Shown one piece after another: positions 26,141 through 37,131 of a stretch of 51,490 nt of DNA; position 1 is the first letter of the stretch; the number at the start of each line of letters is the position of its first letter. The stretch spans positions 14,276 through 65,765 of the forward strand of contig MU619302.1 in the NCBI GenBank assembly GCA_025201805.1, in the 5' to 3' direction. Made by a program: the position numbers and the translations under genes. Under the pieces are notes generated by a model. It was not told the origin of the DNA, did no database searches, and saw only the letters and a program-made list of their open reading frames with translations. Origin of the DNA: Parasitella parasitica. Taxonomy: Eukaryota > Mucoromycota > Mucoromycetes > Mucorales > Mucoraceae.

Positions 26141-29100
26141 TCTCAAGTATAAACGATATTCTGCTGCACCGTCGTCTTAACCACATGAAAGTTTAGCTAC
26201 ATGTCTCAATAAAATTTAGCGTGACAGATTTACCATCTTGTATGCATATTCTGACATGGCATGGCTACTGCATGTAAAGAATTATCCAATGCACAAATGT
26301 CTATCTGGAAATAACTATCGCTTTTAATATTTCCTTAATTTTATACCATGGACTTTGTTCCAATTAGCACAAAATGAACGAAGGCGCTTCTCTTTCCCAA
26401 TATACTATAACGCCAACATTCTTTGATGAGCGTTCAAACAAACAAGATAAACCAAGCCTCTTACCTGATTGATTATTATATTGAAATACATTTACTCACA
26501 CAACTATTATAAACAATTAGAGCGTAAATACTAGCTTCTTTTCCGTTTCATTGTAATAGAATAGTATAGCCTCTGCTGCCTGATCAACGTTAGTGTCTTT
26601 TTATTTTGCTCCTTTGAAACGACTTTACTAGTTTGGGTGATTTTTGATTACGGTGTATCCACTCGAAAATTTCAATGTTTGCTACTCAAGAAATCAACAG
26701 ATGGATCGAATGTAATTTCTGATAGCTTTGTAACAAATCTCAAGGCTAAGCAAATCTTTTTGTTCTAAAAGCTATGAAAACCTATCTTTGTCTAATGCTA
26801 TATCATGCTAGATGTTTCAAGATTATAGTTTCTATAGCAGAGAAAAATGTAATTGCAGAGATTAGATCAATGAAAAATGAGGTCTCTTGATAGTTGCTTT
26901 TGTAATCGTATTTTTCAATATATTGGCTATACAATCATATCAAAATGGTTCCAAGTTTGCTTATGGGATTTATACCTTGCTCCTAATTGAAAATGGGCGC
27001 TTACAAGCAAAGCATTTTTCAAGTGGCCTTTTGAGAATAAAAGCTGTAGCTTAACTGATAGAATGTGAGAACCAGCAGTATGATCTGTATCGTGTGGAAT
27101 AAGCAAATCTTCGTTATAAATATTCCAAGAAAGCCTTAGGTATGTTTGATATGCGTATTAAAAGTTTCAAGTAGAGCAATGAATTATGCATCAAACCATG
27201 TAGGTTATATCGCTATTAATATACTTTTTTTCGAAACGTTAATTTTCAAATCTTAATCAGTCGGTGCACCACATCAATAACTACACGTCCATATAATTTT
27301 CTTAGCTGTAGTTCCATTATTTCGACCAATTTTGTCGTCCCTAGATCCATAGGCCCAAAGTGGGCCTTTCAAGAGGGAAAAAACCCATTCTGCTTTTTTG
27401 GATTATCTTGCTCAAAAGTTGATTAAACAAAAACTATTTGGCAGTTATTTGGTAGCTCTATGTCTGTATCGCAAAAACTACATCTCAAGCGTCTTTTGTC
27501 GCTTTGAAAATAAATCAAACTTCTGGCAAGAAAAAAAAAACCTTAAGATTTCTTTTCCTGATATTTACCTGAAACTTGCATATCTAGGATGTACTCTTAG
27601 CTTTAACCCTAAATTTGTACCCTGAAGGTTGACTCAAAATTGAAAACTGAAAACTAACTCTGAGGTTTGGCGTCCAAACGAAACAAAACTTAAAAATGGT
27701 CAGAGATGCATGAAAATCGGATGTTATTTAGACTAGTCTAAAAGAAGATGCTTTTGTCTGAAAATTTTATGTTTATTGCTAGATATGTTGCAAAGATATT
27801 AAAGATTGCAGATTATGCCTTTAAGCGGGGAAAAAGGTAATGGTTTAGATTGTGTAGCATTTATTGAATCCAAAAATGAGGGTATATAAAAATATTTTAA
27901 GGTTATATTATACAGTACTTCATCTATCAATTCATATTGAGATATACCCAGTTTGAATATTAAAATCATACTTCGCTTCTCAATTGAAAATAGGCGGTGC
28001 ACTCATTTACAGCGACAAAATAGTAGTAGGCTGTATATTCAATCTCAGCAGTATGTTTCAATTTGGCCCAAACCAAAATCGAGAAATTTTTGCATACTTC
28101 ATTGCTAGATATCTCAAGAAATTGATAGATATACTGGATATGTGCACTAAATGTTTAATAACAAAAATTAAATTCTGCATCTAACCATGTAAATTACAAG
28201 GCTATAAAAAGATTTTTTTTTATTACCAATTTTCAAATATTCAAAAAACGCCTTTTTTGATAGTTTTTGAGTGATAACAAGCATATTTTGAAATCATTCG
28301 GCTCTATAAAGTTGATCAAACAAATCAGCATGTCAATACCTACACACCAATAATTTATTTACAACTGTAGCTTTATTACATCTGCCAAAAATCAAAATCT
28401 TGTCTCGACTAAAATGAATCTACAATTATCCGGTCCTATACTTGGAGGGCCAAAATGAAGCCATTCAAAAGGATAAAAATCAATTCCGTTTTTCGAGATT
28501 TTCTCGCTCAAAAATGGTATTTTTTGACCAAACAAAAACCTTTCGGTAGCTATGTTGTAGCTCTATTTTTTTATTCCTATGTCATGTATCTTTATATACC
28601 ATCTATTGCTCTGAAAGTGATGAAAATAAATTAAGCCTCTGCTAAAAACATATGCAAAAATATTTTTTTCTACATATCTATCTAAAAACTTATACATCTA
28701 TTAGAGAATCAAATTTCAAAAAGAGTTTAATAATAACTCAAGCCAAAGTGTCTTAGTGGTTTGTCGAGAAACAGGCTGACCAAATTTACCGTAAAAAGAC
28801 AAAATTGGCTTAAGCTTGTCGGATTTAAGCTTGACTACGACATATTCAAAACCAGTAGCTGTACCAAAAAAAACGTGCCTTATTACTTTACTTAAGAGCT
28901 TGAACTTGATTTACTTGCAAAATTTGGTATTTGTTATAGGAACATATGCTGAAAAATCTGCAAAATCTGCAAAATCTAGCTTTGGCAATATCTCGACAAC
29001 AAAGATAGATATCGAAAATCGGAAAGCGTAGTGAGGTACAGTTATCATAGCAGTACTTGAATGTATACTTGCCTTGGACCCCAAATCCGTACCTGAAAAT

Positions 29101-31000
29101 GACCCTGAAGGTCGACCCAAAGTTGAAAATTGAAAATCGAATATGAGGTTTGGGGTCTAAACAAAGCAAAATCTGAAAAACGGACAGCGGTAGATGAGGT
29201 TTGAATATGTTTTAAAATGGTACAAAAGAAGTAGATTTTGGCTGAAAGTTGTATCTCTATTGCAAAGATAGTAGAGACTGCATATTATGCCTTTAAAGCA
29301 GGGACCAAAACATGAAGCTACATGAAATCACTTTTGAGGTCACATTTTACAGCATCTTGGCATTTCATTCATATCAAGATGGTTCCAAATTATCTATTAC
29401 TGAAAACATGTTTTGCTTTTGAATTGAAATGAATAGTTGGTTCTTCTGGAAAATATGTTATGGCAAAAAATGTAAGATTTCCGGTTATGGCTTTTTTGTG
29501 GTTTCTGTGAGAGATTTGACAGTAAAGCAAATCTATGAACTACCATAATCTTTGTGATATTTGCACTAAATGTCGAAGGAGTATATACTATAAGAGCTCA
29601 TCTTAATTTGATATACGGCAGTAAGACTCTCTATTAAAGTTTTTATTATGCTAACCTTAGCATAATGACAGAGTGTATAAATACATCCCTGAAATGCACC
29701 AGTAATAATGTGCAGCTCTTAAGCAGATTTATTTTATATCGACTTTTTGAGTTGACAATCCGTCTTAAACTTGTACATCTATTACTTTCAATTAAGTATA
29801 TCATAATGCAAAGCAGAAAATTCGGGTTTGCAACCAGGTGTATAGAAAAAAAGCAATATCTCGTTTGCTTGAGGAGATGATGGGTATTATCAAAGAATAA
29901 AAGGCGAAATGAAATAAGATTTTGACAAAAACTGACATTTCCAAAACTAACACTGGAACTCTATAAATATTGAACGTTGCATACACTCAATATACTGAAT
30001 AGCTTCAAGGCACTCAACAATGTCTTTTTTTTAAGGCTTATCAATTATGGACTAACAGTTATTATTCTCAAGTTCTGCAAGACAAAAATATATTTTCATC
30101 ATTGCATTATGTAATTGTTATAACTTTCGTGTGTGATACAATCACATATGCACATAAGGTAATCGTGTTGAACAATGTGACTCAAAAGTCTCAAAGTATC
30201 TTCAAATACAATATAGATATAATTCTTGTATATTTATAGTAGCTCTTGATGATATCAATTAATAGCCCGGATAAAAAGTGTTTTACAACAGTGAAGGTAG
30301 ATGTTGACGACATTTTGGTAGTACACGTACTATCTAGGTCATAACAAATACATCATACAAGTTTCTACCATACTAAAATACATAGAGATAACCTGTAATG
30401 CTCATCAGCAGATGTAAAAGTGCATGTAAAAAAAAAAAAAAAACCAATATGGAGGCACATTACGTGCATAAATGATTGGATATTGATGATTGGCATTGTG
30501 CTTGATTACTCACATAGAACAATAAAAGGTTAAACAGGCATTTTTCGCTATTCTTAGTAGCAAAACCAGGTTTGTTACGATTCCGAAGGGACAATCCCAG
30601 AGTAGGACACACATGACATCAATAAAAGAAGGTTTAGAAAACCCTGAATACCTATTCTATTACTTTTTTATGGTCTCGGAATCGTGAAACCTAACGTTTT
30701 TTTACGTAAAGTATCTTGAGAACTGGGCTGAGAATATTATTATATAGTTCGGTTATTTCATATGGCAATGGCGAATACTTGGTTTCAAGCCTCATTGCAG
30801 ACGTTTTTTTTTTATTATAGAAGAGTCTTCTACTTGCACCATTTTAACTCAATTGATCAGATGAAAAGATAGAGAACAATCTCTGTTTTCAATATTTTTG
30901 TCGATATGTCTATTATTAACTCTGCGAGCTAAAAAGCGCACGCATAGATATAAAAAAACGGAACATTAGCCATGTCATTGTACTACAACAAGCTCGAAAA
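26141..31000. repeat. Gene-free AT-rich block with diverged tandem units
   Basis: No ORF here looks like a protein. Landmarks recur in the same order. One is ATGGTTCCAAGTTTG-like sequence near 26945, a degenerate form near 27935, and again near 29385. Another is GAAGGTTGACTCAAAATTGA at about 27624 and its relative GAAGGTCGACCCAAAGTTGA at about 29105. A third, TGCAGATTATGCCTTTAA, occurs near 27806 and 29279. TCTAACCATGTA-like sequence lies near 27200 and 28178. I read this as three successive diverged copies of a unit of about 1-1.45 kb, ending near 27000, 27990 and 29425, with a possible fourth fragment after. Origin unknown. Confidence 0.6.
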
Positions 31001-31004
31001 AAAG

Positions 31005-31011
31005 TATAAAA
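31005..31011 (+). promoter_or_regulatory. TATA box
   Basis: TATAAAA preceded by an A-run and G, 62 nt before the ATG of the small secreted protein. Confidence 0.6.
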
Positions 31012-31066
31012 TGAAATCGAGTTTCTATTCTCGTTTCTCATCCGCACATAGGAAAAAGTAAAGACA

Positions 31067-31600
31067 ATGTTTAGAACAATTGCTATTTTTTCGCTTTTCA
31101 TCATCTGCTACTGTTCAGCTATTATCAATGCAGCCAGTATCCCTGCCAACAACAATCAGTGGAATAAGAGACCTCGACAATTCAGAATGCAAATATTTTC
31201 CAGGCCAGATAGCAAAGGTGCAGTTCAAACTATTCGTGCAACCAATGGAGGTAAGCTTTATCACAAGTGCAAGAAAATGCAGCGCCAAAAAGGCTAATGT
31301 AAATTTTTCAAATAGCTTCCTCGCCTTGCTGGAATTTGGCATCTAAAAGAGTTGGTTCATACGACTTGAATGATCCGCTGGTCAAAGTTACCTTTTACAG
31401 AGTACGTTATAATCTTCACAAGCAGAGGCCAAGTGCATGAAAATAACATTTGCCTTTTTTAGTCATTGGATTGCAAAGGTGCACCTTCAGCCACCTTTCC
31501 TCAAGGGCCTGTGAGTCGAAGCCACGTTATGATCAAAGCTAAATCGGTCTCCATTACAAAAGTAAAGGCTATTTCGCTTCGAGATCATCAAACCTTGTAG
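31067..31600 (+). CDS. Small secreted protein, 135 aa
   Basis: Exons 31067-31250, 31316-31401 and 31463-31600 join in phase. A signal peptide is evident (MFRTIAIFSLFIICYCSAII, cleavage likely after INA near residue 23). The mature part is about 110 residues, basic, with two cysteines (CWN and LDCKG), so one disulfide is possible. The pattern of G-S, V-x-F-Y-R and C-x-G faintly recalls beta/gamma-crystallin-like folds, but I do not recognise the family. It stands alone at the edge of a gene-poor, repeat-bearing block, a setting in which fungal secreted proteins often diversify. No toxin family was recognised. Confidence 0.7.
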
Positions 31601-32049
31601 AAAAACAAATCATAATAGCAATGTATATATAAATGTGATAATGTGTAATATATGTATATACCATCGATATGAAAATAACCAATGTCCAGTCTTTAAATTT
31701 GTTGCCATGATGTGTTTCAGGAACCAGATCAGTTTTATAAACCCTCTCGATCCAAACATAGACTTGTTATAAAAGACAGAATTATTCAAGTTTCTTAACA
31801 AGAATTTGGATCTTTATCAGGTTCTCCTCGAAAATGAGCAGCCTGCATGGAACACTAGGGGCTATTGGATAAAATGTAACAATAACATTGCTAAAGAATT
31901 CATATATAAATCGAGTTTAGATTAAAATATCTGAGAAATTTATTATTAAAGTAATGTAACGGTAATAGCTTTATAGAAAGAAAAAAAAAAAAAAAAAGAA
32001 GAGTAATGAAAAGGAGTGTGATACATAGAAAGTTTGGAAACATAAAAAT
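31601..32049. other. Intergenic, convergent 3' ends
   Basis: About 450 nt of AT-rich sequence between the stop codons of the secreted protein and the kinase-like gene. No gene seen. Confidence 0.5.
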
Positions 32050-33569
32050 TTAAGCATGTCCAACAGCTGCACTAAGAGAAACAGAGTGATGATGATAAAG
32101 TGGTGTAGGGTTGAAAGTGGATTGTTGGGAATCGGATATAGCATATAAAAAGGCATCCAACTGTGTGGCTGCAGCTTGAATGGAAAGGTTACTATCCGCA
32201 GATGCGACCACAGCAGATGTGCGTCTATGGTGACGAAGCAAGCTATGAGCAGAAGCAGCAAGTGCATGTCTTGTCGGATATCGTTCTAATAAAGAAGGGT
32301 CTCGATCCAAAGCCAAATAAATGGTTGACCCCAAGCCCTCAACTGTCACAGCATCCAGATTGCCACCCCAATGGCTAGCTAACGTTTTTGCAGATCGCCA
32401 GCCGGCCAGGGATTCCCATTCAACCATCAAGGGTGAATTGACGGTCGTAGCGCCAGTAGACGAAAGGACATGTCCACAAGTGGGAATTCCGAGCGGGTCG
32501 CGAGGAATACCAGGCAGGAGATCGCTTTCGAGTAACGGAGCAGCCGCATCTAGTCTGAATCCAATGCTTGTAGGTCCCCCAAAGATGCGCAATGAGAGAG
32601 GTCTGTTTTGAGGGTTATTTGATCTGCTTCTCCATCGACGCTGGAGCCAATTTGAATTGCGGTTGATGTCTTCATCGTGAAAAGCTTGTGCTTTGAGAGA
32701 CAGTAAGGTAGATTCGTAAAGGATGCGATGCAGAATACTGGGAACAAAAGTGAATTCTTGCTCGATTGGAGTTTTGTGATTTCTGCTGGTCATGGTATCT
32801 CGTCTAATGTCGATGTCTGGTATAGCGCGGTCACCGCCGAATGCATTGGCAAATGACTTTTGTGCATCAGAAACAGCCTGATGAGCGACTTCTTGAGGGC
32901 ATGTCTTTTGGGCGTGGTTGTTTGATTGAGCATCCCACGAGAGATGTTGATCTACAATGAAAATTTAGGGTTATTTAAAATTCTCCCTTTTTTGCCAAGA
33001 GAAATTTTTTAAGGGGGTGGTTTTCAACTTACCAAGTAAGAGATGAATTCCAAAGCCAATTGTGTTTATATTCTCCATCAGTGTAGCAGAGGCTGCAGTT
33101 GGGTTTGATAAAAGCGCATATTTCAACCGAATCAAGTTTGTTGCTTGACTTTGACGTAAATTGTTAAACACTTTTGACATTGCTTTTGGTGAGGTTTCTC
33201 TGAGAGAGGGGTGTAGCAATGTGCAGATATCACGCAAATAGCTATGGGCCACATTCCGAATGATGGGTGATTGGAGTGAATCTGGAGATAGCGTAGACAA
33301 TAATCTCAGAATATGTGTGTATCTCACAGGCAGCTCATTGCAGATGAAGGCTGGGCTGGTAGCTGCAGGCTGCTGACTATGATGGGTGAGAAAAAAAGGT
33401 TAAATATGGTTGGTATATAGTAGATGCTGTCGATCTGACAAGTTTACCTTTTTTCGTTTGTTGATTTACTGGGCACAAGGTGATTTAGAGAGATGCGGGT
33501 CTCCTGTGTTGCCCACAAGCCAGCTAAAATTCTACGAGGTAGCACATTGATGATCTGCGATTGCAACAT
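32050..33569 (-). CDS. Mitochondrial PDK/BCKDK-family protein with degenerate ATP site
   Basis: Exons 33569-33448, 33376-33033 and 32951-32050 give 455 aa in phase. The N-terminus (MLQSQIINVLPRRILAGLW) suits mitochondrial import. The regulatory helical bundle reads ICNELPVRYTHILRLLSTL, TLMENINTIGFGIHLLL and DQHLSWDAQ, as in pyruvate dehydrogenase kinases. The GHKL part begins FVPSILHRILYESTLLSLK. The usual N-box E-x2-K-N is E235-STLL, lacking Lys and Asn. The G1 box DxGGG reads DAAAP at 290-294. The G2 region (GWRSAKTLASHWGGNLDAVT, then EGLGSTIYL) is conserved. It likely binds the dehydrogenase E2 core but may be a pseudokinase. A divergent but active kinase is the alternative. Confidence 0.8.
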
Positions 33570-34553
33570 TGTTCAGTAGGCAAGAAGGAAGGAAAAGAGA
33601 AAAAAAAAAAAATTAAAGAAGAAAGAAACTAATAAATAGCCCTCTGTCTTTGTGCTTTTTATATACTACATTGTTATTTGATGGTTTCTAAGATTTCCAT
33701 TAGAAAAAGGGCCCCTTGCATTGCATTATATCCCTTTTCCAGGTACTTTTTTGTATTATTAAACACTAGATCTCATATCTGACTGTGTAATGCGAAATTT
33801 CCGGTTGGAAAGATCAGTCTTTTGACAACTTGCATACACACAAGACGAGTTGATTTCAATGCAAAATGATGGTGCGTTTTTGCCACTTCATAGGCCATCC
33901 GTTGCCGTGCCAAACTGAGCATCTCATTCAGAACGGCCCTAAAAAAAGATAAGCTCAACGCTCATGTATATATATATATAAGGAGAAATTTGTCCTCTGC
34001 TGTTGAGATCTCTACAAAAGGAGAATACCCACATTTGATACATAATCTGGTATCATTGTTTATTACAAACTTGTAACACAAAAATGCATATCAATGTAGA
34101 AACACAAGGAATAATGTATCAAAAATCGTTTTTGTTGTAATAATATTTTGCCCCATCCAGAGCGTGGCGCTAAAAATATCATATGAGAGATCTCCGTGTT
34201 TGTTTAATATTATGTTATTTATTCATTTTCCCCTCCTTGTACAGCTAAATGATGCATAACCGTAGTAAGAAAGAAAGGGTTGGACCCACAAAAAGCAGTT
34301 CTTTATGAAATTCAAAAAGATTTCTGTCTTGGCGTTTTCCGAGAAATCCATCTTTTGTTATGCGTCAAAGAAGTCGCCCCCCCCCCAATTCATCATGATT
34401 ACACATTCACAGTGCATTACATATCGTGCTATCATATTTTATTAATATTTGTATATATATACATACACTCCAAGAAACTAGGCTTATATACATGCATAAC
34501 TGTATATCATAGAGGTAGGAATAATCTGTTGCATTAAATGATGTTGAGGACAA
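33570..34553. other. Intergenic, unresolved
   Basis: About 1 kb upstream of the kinase-like gene. A minus-strand ORF at 33773-33958 (about 61 aa, VLNEMLSLARQRMAYEVA) could be an exon or relic but has no partner I can join. A short (TA)n tract lies near 33967. Confidence 0.4.
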
Positions 34554-34565
34554 TGTTGTTGTTGT

Positions 34566-34608
<43 letters not shown>
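34554..34608. repeat. (TTG)n microsatellite
   Basis: About 55 nt of near-perfect TTG/GTT repeats just downstream of the bZIP gene's stop codon, probably in its 3' UTR or terminator region. The polyglutamine ORF it creates on the minus strand is an artefact. Confidence 0.85.
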
Positions 34609-34751
34609 AAAAAGTAAGCCTTATAAAAATGTGCGTAATTTGGAGGTTGCTTTAAGCGGAAATATGTCAAGTAGTTTCAGAGTGGGTGCGTAGTGGGGTT
34701 ACTCATAATGCATGGTATTAGAAAAACCATCGATCGTATAGAGGCAGAATT

Positions 34752-35713
34752 TCAAGTTGTAAAATTCTGAAAAGGTGGCTGCTGCTCATAGTTTTTTCTA
34801 TTTGCATTGAATTGAGGACAGTTCTTGTGAGCTACCAGTAATGTTTTCAAATCCATAATCTCTTTACGCAGGGAATTGGCTTCCATCTCAAGCTGGTCAT
34901 TGTCATTACTTAGGTATTCAACTCTAGCCTGCAAATTAGAAAGCCATTGCTTTTTTCTTTGACGGCATTTTAATGCGGCTAGGTAGAGAAACGATCATTA
35001 GTCAGATGCTATGTTTTGGTTAATATCTAGAATGATGATTTACCTATTCTATTTCTTTCCAAAAAGTTCTTTCGTTTTTCTTCGTCTTCAGGCAGCCTTA
35101 CTGTGCGGTTTCTTTTTTTGCTGAGCTTATTTTTGACGGGGTATAAAGTTGCATTGTTGATAGAAGTTGTTGTTGTAGTAGTAATAGCAGAGTTCCTATT
35201 ATTCTCCTGTGGTTGTCGCTCCATTTGCATCGAATTATGCTATCACGCAGAAACTAATTAGAGTCGACACATTTATAAACACGGCTGTAAAATTCCTACC
35301 ATAGGAACACGATGGAATGTGGTATCGTCACTATCTTCACTAGTTGTCGCCTGATAGTCAGATACCGATGAGTACGATTCTATTAAATACCCAAGTTTAA
35401 AACATGGCCTTCTCCCCTGATTTAATTTAAATTGTTTCGATTCATGTTTCTACTTTACCATTCGCAATGGAAGCATTGGACTCAAATGTATATGATGAAA
35501 TGTCTGTGACCCAAGTATCAACACCAACATCCAATTTTGCAGGCACTGAACATGTATCAAATCTTGATTTCGCCGGAACTGAAGAAAAGCTTTGTTCAAA
35601 GGGATTGGGCTCTTGATCTGTGGCTTTCACTATTAAGCGTCAAGTTTTATATATTTTGTTTTACAATAACCATTACCTTTTCGGTTGATGTTGAACGAAT
35701 TGCTGGAAGACAT
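34752..35713 (-). CDS. bZIP transcription factor, CREB/ATF type
   Basis: Exons 35713-35677, 35629-35459, 35379-35300, 35239-35044 and 34978-34752 give 236 aa in phase. The N-terminal half is Ser/Thr-rich with NPFEQSFS, a pattern seen in fungal Atf proteins. The basic region spans an intron: EKRKNFLERNRIAALKCRQR, carrying N-x2-A-A-x3-C-R. The zipper follows, with leucines in SNLQARVEYLSNDNDQLEME, then SLRKEIMDLKTLLVAHKNC, the typical ATF/CREB end. It should bind CRE-like TGACGTCA sites as a dimer. In fungi such factors act under stress MAP kinases. No classical SP/TP phosphosite cluster was counted, so the upstream pathway is inference. Confidence 0.9.
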
Positions 35714-37131
35714 GATTGCGAAAAGAAATTACTGTTTTTTTTATTATTATTACTATTTTTTTTAGATGAAAGTATTTAACAATTGACTGGGACAAGAAAA
35801 AGAAGAAAAGAAGGTGATCAGACAGATTTGTGGTCATTTGTCACTTTTAAAATAGAATGTCTTAAAAATCTAGATGTAAATTACATCATAAAAATATATT
35901 TTAGGTGGTCCCTGTAAAATGCCCTCTGTAGCATATGACGAAGTTTGTGATACTCGAGTTAGTTCTTACCGAATTCCTGGTTTGATCGTTTGTTATATTC
36001 TAGATTTTATCTCTAAGCGATCATAGAAACGTTGGTATAAGGTTCTAAGCTAAAACCAAGCAAAAAAGCTGTATACACGTATGTAGCTAACGACACTATA
36101 TTCTAGGTGAGACTCTCTGTCTGACGCAATCAAAAGCAACATCTACTATCAAATACAATTGGAAGTCGCAAGCCCATTGCGGTCTGGTGAGGATTCAGAG
36201 GCACGAAATTGTATTTGGGTTTGCTTTTTATATATATAATCACAATATAATGATGAAGCAAGTGTTTCGGGTATATGCAACTTTATCAGGATTGCAAAAA
36301 TTAATATGATAGCATGTTCTGTCGCACAAGTTATAATATAAAAACAGACAAAATGAACTCGTCGTTTGGTTCAGAGCCTTTACCTTACCTTTCACATAGG
36401 GATTGTATGCATGCAATTTCTCTTGAAATGCCTCCAACATCATGTGTTTTGAAGCTTCTTCTAGTGCAACTTGATAACTAGTCAAATGATTCTAAATTTC
36501 GAAGCAAATGCTTCTCGATGATGGCGAGCCAAAGTCAAATACGTCATATTTGTTTATATCAATCGAACGCGGCCAGAATATCATGCGTTGCAACATCAAG
36601 TCTTATCATTATCATAAAGGTAAGTTATATGACCTAGTTTCTGTAATGCAACTTACCGTGTGGCAGAATGAGCAGTATCCGTGCAATTGTAATGTCACGA
36701 TTGCATGTTTGAGATATATATCTACGTTAAATACCAAAGCCTGGGAGGAGTTTCAGGCATGTGCGGATGATGGCGTGTCATATTGCCGTCACTTGCAAAC
36801 ACAATGCGTTGTTCTCTTTTACGATCCCATCGCAGTATATGAAAAGCGTATAGCATCTCATTCCCTTAAAATGTGTAGGACGTATGCTGATTTGTCACAT
36901 TTGCCTTGAACAACTCGCGGCAGGCTCTTATATGAAGAGCCTCAAATTTAAAGTCGCTTCTCAACGGTGTGTAAGACATAGACTGAAGCTATAGTATATA
37001 CATACACATATATATTACTGTTTGTTTTATTATTAAAAAAAAGTGGAAGAATGCAGAAAGAAAATCAAATAGGCGGCGTCTTTATCGCTGGGGATTTATA
37101 TAAATATATATATGTCTTTTCGAAGGATCAT
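35714..37131. other. Intergenic with unassigned ORFs
   Basis: About 1.4 kb. A plus-strand ORF at 36508-36909 (133 aa, several cysteines) and a minus-strand ORF at 36240-36485 (HMMLEAFQEKLHAYNPYVKG) look partly gene-like, but neither matches a family I know. They lie in opposite orientation 23 nt apart, and neither extends by clean splicing. They could be relics. Confidence 0.4.

Noticed and set aside
28816-29031. 71-aa ORF in the AT-rich block with KSAKSAKSS repeats
   Set aside because: It overlaps a short tandem DNA repeat, has no splice partners and no counterpart reading frame in the sister unit.
34407-34670. Polyglutamine ORF on the minus strand
   Set aside because: Produced by the (TTG)n microsatellite downstream of the bZIP stop codon.
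36508-36909. 133-aa plus-strand ORF with several cysteines
   Set aside because: No signal peptide, family motif or supporting promoter was seen. Kept only as an unassigned ORF in the intergenic entry.
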